Source: Caenorhabditis remanei (taxonomy: Eukaryota; Nematoda; Chromadorea; Rhabditida; Rhabditidae). From it: a stretch of 64,000 nt of DNA. The translations under genes and the position numbers were made by a program. The notes under the pieces were generated by a model. That model did not search any database, was not told the DNA's origin, and saw only the letters and a list, made by a program, of their open reading frames with translations. Positions 35,597 to 46,434 of the stretch are shown piece by piece (positions within the stretch are counted from its first letter, which is position 1; every line of letters starts with the position of its first letter). The stretch is taken from NCBI RefSeq assembly GCF_010183535.1, contig NC_071333.1, forward strand, positions 19,342,587 to 19,406,586, given 5' to 3'.

Positions 35597-36301
35597 GACA
35601 TTTCACTTAACTCCCCGGACTTGGGTGGGCCCGCCGACGCCCGCTAGACCCACTTGTCCACATGGTGCATAGAACCGGTTCATTTACCCCTAAAAAGGTG
35701 AATGTAAGGTGGATTACCCCGAAAACAAGGGTCCGTTCAAAAAAGTTATCAACTACAAAAATGGAGCTCTATGTTTGAAAAAAATGCCAAACAGGACGCA
35801 AGCACCAAACTAATGGCATTACTCGAAAGTTTTCATTATTTCTCTCTGGTCGATATTTCAACATTTTCACATGTTAAGGGCAACGAAAAAAAGAAAAAAA
35901 GAAACATACTTTCCGAAAAGGATATGGGTCACACGGAAGCGGAGATTTATCGAGTACAACTGACGTTTAGTGTTGCAATTCTTAAGATACTGATCAGTCA
36001 CCCTTAGATCCCAACGCATCCGCGAGATATCGTGGGAAATGATTAGATCAAGCGATAATTCATAAAAAATAGTGTCATGAGACCTACCTTCAAATTTAAA
36101 ATACTTTTCTTCTACGTATTTACCAGTTATTTCAACTCTTATGCATGGTTTAAGACAGTTTTCCGGTATTGTACTCAATTAATTTACAAAATAAAGCATT
36201 CACATTTTTCCAGGAACTTTCCAGTTTTCTTCTTTTTTAAAAATTTTCAATCTGTTAGCTCCAATTATATCATATCTTCATTTTACAGAGAATAACTGGA
36301 T

Positions 36302-38426
36302 ATGGATACCTCATTAGACTATGCAATGGAAAACCTCGTTATCAGTAACCGAACATCTTCGACACCAGAAAATTCAGATGTTTTGGAAGTTGATGGGAAG
36401 TTTATCCGGGAAGACGTATGTTATTTAATTTTTTTTGTTGATGATCATTACCTATAACTAGTAATCAACAAGGGGGTTTTAGTTTTTGATGAAATGAGCT
36501 TTGATCTTTGCTGCATTAATTCTGATTAGAGCAAAAACACAATTTTCGTGCGCTTCAATGGGTTCAATACGTCTGATGAAACACAATTTTTTTGAATGAC
36601 TACCCATCTTTTCTATTTACTTCTTTTTCTTTTCCCGCCAAACCTCCCTTCTTCATTTTTATCTTCATACCATATAGTTTGTAAGGAAAGAATGACATGA
36701 TCAGATATAATCGGTTTTGACAGAAAAATGCAAAGAAAGAAGAAAAATAGAAAAAAGGGGAGACATGAAAATGTTGCGACCACCCCCGTTTCTTATCTTC
36801 TTTTTTGTTGAGAGAATGGGATAGTGAAAAGTAATGAATGGGTCTGAACGAATAGGAAGTTGTTGGCGGCAACTTACATTATGAGTAATGAGTGAACAAA
36901 ATTGGAAACATTAGATGGGACTGTTTTTTTTTCGAAAAAGTAGTTCGAAACATCATTATGATACCAAAGGTTCAGATAATTTCGGTTTCAACAAGGTTTC
37001 CCACCTTTTCATCATTTAAAAAGGAAAACCTCTTCAGACGGAAAAAAATGGACATTGAAGAAAAGACACCTTCCTATCTCTTTTCATTTTCTCTCTCGTC
37101 GAATAAATGCTAGAAAGATGATATTGGAACGGAGAAGGGAGAGCAGAAAGAGAAAAAAGAAAATAGAAGAAAAAAAGAATAGAAACTTTCGATCAGACAG
37201 TCGCTTCAAACCTTCACAATTATTTACTTGTACAACATTTACTTTTTTTTCTTCAGTCTAATTTTCTTTTCTTTTTTGGTCATTCATTATCACCTATAGA
37301 TGGTAATGATAATGAATGATTGGAATTATTAGTAGTTAGAAGAAATTCATACTGATTTCATAACTTCCAGATTCCCATCATCTCCAATCTTTCTCCTCGG
37401 AAGATGACCACCGAAATTCAATGCTACTATTGTAAAGAGCTAACATTTTTTCCGTCACTCGACGAACTGGAAGCTCATATTGCATTCGATCATTTGGGGC
37501 TTGCACCGTACGAGTGAGTGGACCATATCCTTATCACAATTTTAACATTTGACAGAATCAAAAATCCAAAACATGTGCGTTGTTCAAAACACAAAGAACA
37601 AGCACAAAATAAATGGAAAAGCATATAAGACTTCTGTGCAGCAGTTTGCGACAGTTGCGAATTTAATAGGAAGTTCTCAACTTCGAGAGCGTCTTTTGAC
37701 TCTACTATTAGTCCAATGATAACAATTGTTAGTGATATTGGTAGATTAAAGATAGAGCTACATTTTTGTAGTTGGCAACTTTCCTGTATGGTCCTTATCT
37801 AAAAAATTATGGTTACCTTACGTAACCAGTTCAAAAATATTACTCTTCGCGCCGAACTGGGTTTACCTATTGCATCTAGAGGTGTAAAAATGTTGTCGAC
37901 TACAAAAGTGGAGTACTGGTCATAGAGTTCATGTCTCACTAAAATCAATGCTCTTGGACAAAGTGATACGATAACAATAATTAATTTCAAAAATTAATTA
38001 TTCAATTGATTATTCAGTTTTCAGATGTGAAAGCTGCAAATACGCACGCTTCCCCACCGAATATGCACTAGCCTACCATTCGAAGGACATACACAACACA
38101 GAAACATTTATGGTAATTCAGAAACACAAAACCTATATACATTAAGAAATTTCCAGATGAAAATTCGGTACAACAAAGAAGTATTTAAGAATGTGAGCAT
38201 TCTTAAAAGTATAATGTTACGCTACTACAGTACCCACACACCAACGCCTGTTTCTGTTCCAAGTACAAGTGAGAAACTGGAGACTATGAGTGGGATTAAT
38301 GTGAAGGTAGACGGCGAAAAACAAGAGACTCCATCCTCGTCATGTTCTCAGTCATCAACCTCACCTATGTGCTCTCCATCCGAATTCAAAGAGCCAGCTT
38401 TTTCGATCAAAAATATTTTAACCTGA
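36302..38426 (+). CDS. Zinc-finger-like protein with paired Cys-x2-Cys modules, 204 aa
   Basis: Exons 36302-36415, 37371-37513, 38025-38112 and 38157-38426; GT-AG introns, in frame, stop at 38,424. The coding start follows acceptor TTTTACAG at 36,288, so an untranslated or trans-spliced 5' end is likely. Exon 2 encodes IQCYYCKELTFFPSLDELEA followed by HIAFDHLGLAPYE, a C-x2-C...H...H arrangement. Exon 3 repeats it with ECESCKYARFPTEYALAYHS and KDIH. This fits two tandem C2H2-type fingers with long centres, suggesting a nuclear nucleic-acid-binding protein; that is inference. The last exon is Ser/Thr/Pro-rich (ETPSSSCSQSSTSPMCSPSE). AATAAA is at 38,515, 89 nt after the stop. Intron 2 carries a palindrome and an ORF fragment related to 41.5 kb. 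Confidence 0.75.
37540..37935 (+). repeat. ORF-tail fragment plus palindromic MITE inside intron 2
   Basis: A frame reading LTESKIQNMC and SVQQFATVANLIGSSQLRER ends in TGA near 37,718. It is followed at once by a palindrome (GAGCTACATTTTTGTAGTTG inward of GGTAGATTAAAG, with CGACTACAAAAGTGGAGTAC on the other arm). The same pair, in the same order, is found inverted at 41.74-41.38 kb. It lies in an intron and is probably an insertion. Confidence 0.6.
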
Positions 38427-38514
38427 AGTATAGTTTTCTTTACCAGTTTCATTTTTATAAGTGTGAATTTTATATGAAAAATTATGTTTATTGTTACTTA
38501 CCAAAAATTGCACA

Positions 38515-38520
38515 AATAAA
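38515..38520 (+). terminator. AATAAA polyadenylation signal of the zinc-finger-like gene
   Basis: AATAAA 89 nt after the stop codon at 38,424-38,426, in AT-rich sequence; the usual distance for a short nematode 3' UTR. Confidence 0.65.
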
Positions 38521-38794
38521 GTTTGAAATTTTTCTACTAAATGATATGAGAACTTTTAAATTAACACTTATTCCATGAAATGCATAAAAATTGAAGAAAA
38601 AAAAGATATTTGATAGAGATAAATGTAGAAGAGCTTAAAAACAGAGTTGGCTGGAATGATAAGATAATATTTGATAAGATAGGGATAAAAGAGAAAGGAA
38701 AAAAACAAATGTGGAGAAAGAAAACAGTTCGAAAAAGTAAAAAAAAGGAGGAGATAATTAATGAAAAATGGACTCGGCTCTTATCAGAAAACAT

Positions 38795-40425
38795 TTATTT
38801 AGCAACATTTTTATTGACAGCTAGGAATTTGATAACGTATTCGGTTGGCGTCTTCCAATTAGTTATTTGCACATTGAATGGAATAAATGCTTTTTCCAAC
38901 TGAGTCGTCATAACTCTGAATGTTCATAAAGTTTAGAGGTTTTTTGTAATTTGCATTTTAATCTTCTTACCCTTTTATTTTCTTGCACTCATAAAACTTT
39001 TTGCAAGTGCTGATCATTGTCATCCATCTAGATGTATTCATCGTACTGAGGACTAAATAGTTTCCGGGAACTCGGCTTGAAAGAATCCAATAAGAGATAA
39101 ACCGTGTGAAAGTTTCGGAACAGTTTTTTTCAATATTTCTTATAAAAATTTCTGGATTCGGAAGTTCCGCCAAAAATGGATGCCAACGTTGTGTTGTGTG
39201 ATGCGATGACAACACAAATTTATTGATCTTTGCCACAATTTTCCTTTGCAATATTTCCCGTTCATGAAGAACTCGAATTTCCTGGGAACTCAAAGGAAAA
39301 CAAGATTTCTTAATAAAAAATTCCAAACGTTTGAAATTTTGCGTTGTTCCAATGCACAGTTTCAATATGTTTATATATAACTTTAAATTCTTTGGGAATG
39401 GCAAACGTGAACCGTCCGTCACTTCTAGTTGATGCACCTTGACTGGTGTGCGGCGTTGTCCAAAAACTAACTTATTGAAATATTTCAATGATGTAGTACC
39501 GTCTTTGATGTTAAAGAGTCGTAGCACAGTGGTTTTGCCATTTGTGATTGCCACACAAAATTTTTCCGTTGGTACCTTAGAATTAACAACTTTGCTTGTG
39601 TTATTCCTATTAACATCTCCAGCAGAAATCTTCAATTTAGAAAGGTTGTCCTTGAGTTCGCGCACAGATGAATCCTCTTCAGCACCTCCTTCTCTGTTGT
39701 CTTGGAGAAGCGATTCCGGATATCCAACTTTTGGCACTATTTTGACTACGCCGAATCGATAAGTGATATTATTTATAGTACATTTACCATAGATATCAGT
39801 ACCATGGATAACCAATTGATCGACTTCAAATGGGACAGTCTTCTCCAAACCGCGGATGAATGGAACACGATTACATATGTGAAATCTGAAATTTGAATCC
39901 TGTCACTTCAGAAAATAATTTTCCAAATTACAGTACCGGCCAAAATGATATCATATTTTGTCTTTTCCGTTGAAAATGCTCAATGTTAAGAGTGTGTCAT
40001 GGTAAAACTAACTGTCCCACTAAATAGGTTTTTATGGATGAAACAGACCAAGAGTAGCAGGCTCTCTAGCAGGTTACATATCGATAAAGTAATTTCTCCC
40101 TCAAGTCCACCGGTTTTAGTGCGAAATAGCGCGATTTTTGAGCTGTCCACTCAAAATTAGTATAACTCTCTAGAAAGTGTCCGTATAAAAGCGTGATCAA
40201 CTACAAAAACAGAGCTCTACTTTCGATATGTTTGATCCATAAAAAATTTACTTTGTGGGACAGTTAGTTTTGCGATGACACACTCTCAAAGTTGGACATT
40301 TTCAATTGAAAAAGTCAAAATATGATATCATTTTGGCCGGTACTGTAGTTCACTCACCTTCTATTAGCTTCTATCAACGGCAACAAGCACTTGATAGTTT
40401 GATAAGAGAGAGACACCGGTTCCAT
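38795..40425 (-). CDS. DUF3557-family protein, second member, 367 aa
   Basis: Minus-strand exons 40425-40358, 39885-38971 and 38915-38795. The first intron is 472 nt and holds a MITE; the second is 55 nt; both are GT-AG and keep frame. Exon 1 encodes MEPVSLSYQTIKCLLPLIEA, the family N-terminal exon. Exon 2 opens HICNRVPFIRGLEKTVPFEV and INNITYRFGVVKIVPKVGYP, typical of the family, with a basic, divergent middle. It ends with FTRFISYWILSSRVPGN, the usual W...R..G segment. Exon 3 supplies the C-terminal EYVIKFLAV strand. Compared with the member at 13.8 kb it is shorter and clearly diverged. AATAAA overlaps the stop codon. Function unknown. It converges with the zinc-finger-like gene, stops 368 bp apart. 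Confidence 0.78.
39931..40345. mobile_element. TA-flanked MITE (CAGTACCGG family), copy 2, 415 bp
   Basis: TA-flanked; both ends read CAGTACCGGCCAAAATGATA inward, and the inverted repeats continue for well over 100 bp through GAGTGTGTCAT and AACTGTCCCAC. It sits in intron 1 of the minus-strand DUF3557 gene. TA target sites point to a Tc1/mariner-type transposase supplied elsewhere. It is the best-preserved family member here; fragments lie near 35.7, 37.8, 41.4 and 47.0 kb. Confidence 0.9.
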
Positions 40426-40672
40426 GATACTCTTATTCAAGAATAAAACTCGATTAGAATAGGGTAGTTAGAAAGGCAGTCGGTATGTAGAAATAAGTCT
40501 GGTGGAGGGAAAAGATTAGGCAGTGGGCTGGGGCTATTGGTTTGTTTGTGGATAACGGACGATAAATACATACGATGTGGGACGGTTTCCTTCCCAGCAG
40601 CTGTTGTTAATTGCACTACTGAAGACTTGAATGCAATATCTGTCACTCAAAAAACAGTAATGAAACATCTTA

Positions 40673-41247
40673 CTAGGGAAGGATCCCGAGTCAAGATGGA
40701 GTTACAGGTCGAGATATATATCACTAGAACCAAAATTTTGCGCTGATTTTAAATCTGTATTCCAATTTTGCTAAACGATCTCGTAAAAAAAGTTATTCGC
40801 GTTTTTGTGGCTTCTCAGTGCAAAAATGAGCATTTTCAAGACTCCCAAAATTAACGTTTTTCTTATTTTTTCAATTTTTTTTGTTTTGTACGTGCAGTTC
40901 CAATCATGTAAATTGTAATGTTTGTGTTGGAACTTCAGAAAATTTTCAGACAAATTTTTTGTAGATGGGTCATTTTTGAAAATTTAAGAAACTCCACAAA
41001 AAAAATTCTGAAAATAAATTCCGAAATCAAACTATGCCAAAACCATTTTTACAATAAGAAAAATGTTAATTTTGGGAGTCTTGAAAATGCTCATTTTTGC
41101 ACTGAGAAGCCACAAAAACGCGAATAACTTTTTTTACGTGATCGTTTAGCAAAATTGGAATGCAGATTTGAAATCAACGCAAAATTACGGTTCTAGTGAT
41201 ATCTATCTCGATATGTAACTCCATCTTGACTCGGGATCCTTCCCTAG
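40673..41247. mobile_element. 575-bp palindromic MITE with TTA target duplication (PIF/Harbinger-like)
   Basis: TTA on both sides. Both ends begin CTAGGGAAGGATCCCGAGTC and continue AAGATGGAGTTACA. Inner arms also match: TGGCTTCTCAGTGCAAAAAT at about 40,809 has its reverse complement at about 41,092. A 3-bp TTA/TAA duplication is the PIF/Harbinger signature. No ORF of note is inside. It lies upstream of the minus-strand DUF3557 gene. Confidence 0.85.
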
Positions 41248-41379
41248 TTAGACCACTTCGAGTTGTCGGATGACATAATCCTCAACAGAATTTGTTTATT
41301 CAGATACATCCTAAGGTACTAAAGCAGAGACTGTTCTATATACCAAATGCATATGTACTATTCAACTTTCGTATAATAT

Positions 41380-41553
41380 GTAGATCAAGAATGTTGCTTC
41401 ATTTTTGTAGTCGACAACTTTTCTATACTGTCTCTCTCTAATAAGTTACTGGCCAACACAGTAAGAGACCCACAAGACTATAGATAACTGCTTAGAAAGT
41501 TTCCGTACAAAAAAGTTGTCAATTACAAAAATGAAGCTTTAACTTTGATCTAC
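41380..41553. repeat. Palindromic MITE core behind the 41.6-kb ORF
   Basis: GTAGATCAA...GTAGTCGACAACTTTTCTA is matched inverted by GTACAAAAAAGTTGTCAATT...TTTGATCTAC. It shares the AACTACAAAAATG core of the CAGTACCGG family but lacks those ends. Confidence 0.65.
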
Positions 41554-41558
41554 AAGAA

Positions 41559-41882
41559 TTACTCACAATGATTAATATTGAGTAATAATAGAATCAGGAC
41601 ACGCTCAGAAAGAATGGTAGTCTTTATAAAATTCGCAACTGTCGCAAATCGCTGCTCAGTAGTCTTATGTGTCTTCTTAATCCATTTTGTGTTTGTCTGA
41701 TGTGTTTTAAACAACCTTTTGTTTTCTGATTCTGTCAAATTATCTGAAAAACTGGAACAATCAATATCTACACCTCGAATTTTACCACTAAACTTGCTAG
41801 AGTCGCGAATTTCTCGTAGTTTTGTATGTTTTCTTGGAAAAACTGTAATAGAAACGCACCCGCTAGCAAGAGTTTGGAGCAT
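41559..41882 (-). pseudogene. ORF fragment related to sequence inside the zinc-finger-like gene, 107 codons
   Basis: Open minus-strand frame from ATG at 41,882; the frame stays open for about 80 nt further upstream (EYFVGRNNVHIVKDSQDK). It ends KTTEQRFATVANFIKTTILS, then a stop. The last third matches the fragment at 37.55-37.72 kb (LTES, then FATVANxI and a leucine-rich end), so it is a real protein-derived sequence present twice. No upstream exon, promoter or recognised domain was found. It may be a gene 3' end, a decayed copy, or transposon coding sequence. Confidence 0.45.
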
Positions 41883-41967
41883 TTTATCTTGACTGTCTTT
41901 GACAATATGAACATTATTTCGACCGACGAAATATTCTATGAGTATTGTGCTATATTTTGTCAGTTAT

Positions 41968-42581
41968 CGGCGTTTTGATATTTCCCCTGGAAACCGAGAT
42001 ATGCCGCTGCAAACAGTTCCGTTTTGTTGTTATTTTATTCGTATATTATATCAGTATCATGTTTTATATACAAATACCTTCCAACTTATTGTCTTCGCAT
42101 CTTCGATTTCCCAATTCATATTCACATTGGAACAAAACTGCATTATTGTGTTATAATTCCCTCCACATATAGAATCTCTAATCCTCTCTTCTCTAGCAAC
42201 CAACCCAACGCAACGATATACATTAGGAGGGTACAACCTGCAACGTACCGTTAAACAAAACACGTCATCTATTAATTTCACCCCCCCCCCCCCCATTGCC
42301 GATCTTTCTATCGGAGTGGTCCGTGGCCCTACAGTCTCTGCGTGTTTGTGGCCAGCCAACGTTCTCGTCGTATAACACACACTACAACGTAGCATGAAGA
42401 GAGCGCAGACAGCACGAGGAAAGCGCACAAATCTCTACTGGCATGTTAATTGATTCTTGACGCATTTTTGGTTTTCGCTATTTTTAATATGGTAAAAGTT
42501 GTATTTCCGCTTCAAATCCAAGCTAAATTCTTTCAAAAACCAAGAAAAACTGTTAATTATTTTTCAGTTAACTTTTTTCAG
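41968..42581. other. Non-coding stretch with C14 tract
   Basis: AT-rich, then a 14-base C run at 42,281-42,294 and a GC-richer stretch (TCGGAGTGGTCCGTGGCCCT) that could be a promoter for the exons that follow. The 123-codon minus-strand ORF across it is composition-driven and shows no family motif. Confidence 0.4.
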
Positions 42582-42722
42582 ATAAATACGCTTAATTTGA
42601 TGCTAAACTTCACTCATGGTGCTACGACTTCTTCCATTCCTCGAAAAAATACATGTCGTGACTTTTCCACTCAAAGTGAGTTGTTTCTAATCTTAAACTC
42701 GAAAAAAATAATTTTTTTGCAG

Positions 42723-42949
42723 AAACTCTGAAGATATTGCACGTGAGCAGCGACCAGCTGTTGAAATTTTTACATATCGTGTCCTTCCACCTCGATTCGA
42801 ATTTTCAGCAAGTAAGCACTGGGAATAATCAGCAATATTGAATAAAACTGTGATTTACAGATTTCCCAATAATACATGAAAATGTTGAAAGATGCAAGAT
42901 GGTAGAGTTTCTTGCCATTACAGCTGCCCAATCATTGCAGCGACGCTAA
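42723..42949 (+). CDS. Possible 3' end of an unrecognised gene (two exons)
   Basis: Exons 42723-42811 and 42861-42949 join in frame to read NSEDIAREQRPAVEIFTYRV, then LPPRFEFSANFPII, VERCKMVEFLA and ITAAQSLQRR, then stop. Acceptors are TTTTTTGCAG and GATTTACAG. AATAAA follows 6 nt after the stop, supporting a real 3' end. The preceding exon candidate (42,582-42,675) cannot be joined in this frame without a stop, so the gene is either broken or has a different 5' part. In the first exon a second frame (LKILHVSSDQLLKFLHIVSF) is also open. Family not recognised. Confidence 0.4.
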
Positions 42950-42959
42950 AAGGAAATAA

Positions 42960-44540
42960 ACTTCAAAACAAACGCATGTTGTTGGAGTTCACCAGTGAAA
43001 GATGACTCCTTTGGATTTGACGGGGCGTGTTCATGACAGAATTTCCAATAATTGTTCTTTCGCTCGCAGAAAGGTATGTGACATCAAGTTTTTGATAAAA
43101 ATATTTGTTAATTTAAGCGTTTTTAGGATTTCACTCTCAACCCAGTCAGGCTGTTGAAAGGAACATTTGGATGTAGACAGTTGAAGGCGACAAAGAAACA
43201 TTCATGTTTGGATTTTATGATTTGATGAGTGAGAAGACGTTGCTAGGGTTTCAAAGGGCTTTCCGAAGCATCAGCTAATTTCAATCTGCTAAAACAAAAG
43301 GGATTTCAAGAAGTTCACAATATTCAAAAGCTCCTGATTGTCGAAGTGAATTGGAAAGGTGATCATCAACGAAAATTGTTCTGCTCAAACGTGTTTCTGC
43401 CGCAACAATATAAAATTCTGAGATCATTTAAAGACTGAAGAGATGTAGTCTCAGCGGAGCATTGGAGTTAGGACGGTGAACTGCTACCACACTAAGAATT
43501 CAATTTATTATCCCCAAACCTGTATGTCAAACAGGAGATTGGAAACGGAAATTTTATGGATCGGATGATGACAATAAAGAAATGAAGACCTGATGCGACC
43601 TTGGGTACATATCTCATTTCTACTAAAAAAAAAACTGGATTCTTCTGAAAGCTAAACGCTGCTCGCGGTGGTAATGCTGACAGAATGCCGTCTTGGAGAA
43701 ACTTCGAGAAGCTAACATGAAAAGTGAGAAAAGTCTTAGAAGAAACAGAACCTAGTTTCCGATTTACAGACCATCGCATCACAAAGCAAGGCGCGGAGAG
43801 CTATAGCATTGGAGTGAAGTAGACAATGACGAGGTCCAAAATTCAAGATTAGTTGGAGAAGCGGACTGCAGATAATGACAATGCTGCCTTCTGTACCAGG
43901 AAATGTCCTGTTGGTCAAAATCCAAAAATGAGAATTGTCTCGAAGAAACAAAATCTACTTTTCGATTTCGAGCTCAACCTTCCGGAAATGAGAATGCGAG
44001 AAATAAGTATGCGAAGTGAAGTGAATGGTGGCCAAAGTTAAAGAATCTTATGAGCTCAGGCCTTGAGAAGTGGCGAGTTGCAGCTAATGACAACAAATTG
44101 AAGGAATTTTTGAAACATACGCATATTGTTGGAGGTCACCAATGAAAATTAAAACCTACGGATATGACGGTGACGTATTCACTGCCGAACTTTCAATGCT
44201 TGTATTCTCACTCGAAGGTACGTGACATCAAATTTTTGATAAAAATATTTGTTAATTTTACCCTTTTAAAGAATGAACTTTCAACCCAGACTGGAGAATT
44301 TGGATGAGGCAGCTGAATGTGACGAAGAAGAATTGATGCTTGAACTTTATGAATTGATAAGACTAAGGATAAATACTCGTAGCATCAGATAATTTCTACT
44401 ACTGAGAAACTTTTCGAGAATTTTTCCGTGCTCAGAAGCTCCTGATTGCCAAAGTGAGACACACGTGCTTCTGCCGCAGGAACTGTCATATAAAACTTCT
44501 GAAAACATTTAAAGAATGAAGAAATGTCATTTCATAAGAC
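42960..44540 (+). repeat. Decayed tandem duplication, about 1.1-kb period
   Basis: Segments at 42,965-43,460 and 44,090-44,530 share ACGCAT(G/A)TTGTTGGAG, a CACCA(G/A)TGAAA block, GTGACATCAA(G/A)TTTTTGAT and AAAATATTTGTTAATTT, in the same order. Each holds a short exon-like frame (the first reads MTPLDLTGRVHDRISNN), but stops and indels interrupt longer reading. They look like relics of a duplicated gene. Confidence 0.55.
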
Positions 44541-44645
44541 ATTAATTCAAGTAAATTCCATAAGAAACCGAACACCTTTAAAAAATTCATTTTTAGATTT
44601 TGCAACCTTTTGAGGATTTCACAATCTTCGAATGGAGGTACTTCT

Positions 44646-44778
44646 GATAGTCGTTTTTCGAAAAGCTTCGTCTTTTGATGTCGGAGGAACCAAAACTTTC
44701 ATTTACGACAAATCAATCACAACGATACCAATTGGCAGTATAAAGAAAAATGGGTGATTGTCGACAAAGGAGGTTTGA
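44646..44778 (+). pseudogene. Exon-like remnant
   Basis: The frame reading RQINHNDTNWQYKEKWVIVD, then KGGL, ends at a donor GTAAGT (44,779) and looks protein-like. A second frame (SSFDVGGTKTFIYDKS) is open over part of the same DNA. A stop precedes the first frame and no partner exon was found. The following 45,130-46,240 is AT-rich without a gene. Confidence 0.25.
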
Positions 44779-46314
44779 GTAAGTCATTTTTTTCAAGTTG
44801 GCACTTTAGTATCAGAGTCTGTCATAAATAGTTATGCGACAACAGTGATAGATGCATATTATTCAGAAATCTGCAAAAGCTACCCGAATCTAAGTAGAAT
44901 TTTTCAAATTAATAGTGTTGGCTGTGATGCCAGGGCTAATGTCTGTCACTACATGTCATTACTCGAAAAAAACAGTGATTTTTTACGGAAGCAATCATAG
45001 TTTTGCTTTAGTATATTTATCAAAATCAGAGTGTCGTATACTGCTGACGAGACCAGCGACTCTCTTTTTTTTCTTTTTTTTTAATGATACTGTCCAGTAT
45101 TCAAATGGTCGAAACGGTGAACTCTTATAAGATAATGTAGTGCGAGAAGACGTCGATTATGACATCGAGGTTTTCTATCTTCATAATTAATAATGTAAGT
45201 TACGAATGTGTTTGAAGTTTGTTTCAGTATTTTATTAAAATTTTTTATCTGCATTTATTCTGATAATGAGTAGTTTGAAGCAATGAATAAAAGCAAATGC
45301 GCACTCACTTTCTCGTCTACTATGAAATATGAAACATTTTGATTGGGTAAAAAAGGGGCTACAAAATTTTAACAAAATAGACGGAGTACTTTGATTAGTG
45401 GATGACTCGCAAAACAAAACAGAATATCCTTTTAATAAATACATAAACTCTCAAAGTGAATTCAGATAAATTATGTGTGCAAGAACCAACTCTTAATTTT
45501 GCATTTCTAGAAAATTATTGCATCATTATAAAGATTTCGTAATCATAATCGACTTCCAAAGTTTTTTGTTTTTAACTTAAAAAACTATGTCTTGCTGATA
45601 GTTTTCAAACACTCTGTTTTTCACACTTCTGGTTTGTATTTTCTTTCATTACACTTGTACTTCTTTTCCTCTGTTTCTCTTTCATATGGTGAGATAAGAA
45701 TCAGTTAGGTCTTGCCTTCGCAGTCTATCTTCTCGCTTCAATTTTTCTTTTCTCTCATTTCTCTTTCAAAACACATGATGTCACTGGTGTTCCGTAGAGA
45801 AAACGCGTTTCAAATGGTTATTTTTCAGATATGCTGTTGATTATATTAATTCTAGACGTTTATCATACTTTATTTTATATTTATTCTGTTTTTTTTTTTC
45901 AAAAATAAAGTTATTGAAGTGCAATTTTTGTTTATTATCACAGTTACCCAACATCACAACATAATTTTTGATTGCATAAAAACTTTCATTCAGTAATTTT
46001 GATATATTTTTTAAATTTGCATTTTTCGTGCAATAGATGTAATCATACCCCCAAGAGAAAAGTAAAAAGTTATTACTATCCTTTTCAGACAAAAATATAC
46101 AAAACAGAAAACAATTAGTAACCGTACAGATACGATTTTTCATGCATACGACTTTTGAAAAAAAGAAGACACTCTCTGGGTTAATTCACTTTGACGACTG
46201 TACGTTTTGTTGGGTTCGTACATACAAATAAAGATTACATTTTGACAAGAAGTGATTTTTCCATTTTCAATCTTGACAGAGAAAAGTACATTTTCTTTCA
46301 GATTCTCAACACCC

Positions 46315-46434
46315 ATGTCTCAATCGTCATCTTTATTTCCTGAGCGTCATGATATTATACGATGGGTCTCAAAAAGCAACCCTGTGAATAAGAGGAAATG
46401 TTTCCTACCTGAGAAGTTACCAATATCCGATAAG
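46315..46434 (+). CDS. Orphan first coding exon, 40 codons, partner exons not found
   Basis: After the acceptor TTTCTTTCAG, ATG at 46,315 opens MSQSSSLFPERHDIIRWVSK and SNPVNKRKCFLPEKLPISDK, ending at donor GTATGA in phase 0. Composition looks coding and the splice sites are good. No downstream exon with a matching frame could be found in the next several kb, so it may be a relic or the start of a gene with a long intron. Confidence 0.4.

Larger units (their letters stand above)
32873..36301. other. Gene-free region with repeats and LTR-like fragment
   Basis: Holds a pair of diverged direct repeats with CAACAGATCCAAAAA near 33,290 and 33,760, a Tc1-like end TACAGTAGCGAGCATAAGTA near 33,390 with no partner seen, a palindrome, an LTR-like fragment, and near 35,745 a fragment of the AACTACAAAAATG MITE family. 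ORFs here are short and AT-driven. No gene is supported. Confidence 0.6.

Noticed and set aside
42057..42428. 123-codon minus-strand ORF
   Set aside because: It spans the C14 run and AT-rich DNA, with no domain, signal peptide or splice partner.
45841..46143. 100-codon minus-strand ORF
   Set aside because: Asn/Lys/Phe-rich reading of AT-rich DNA with no motif or splice signals.
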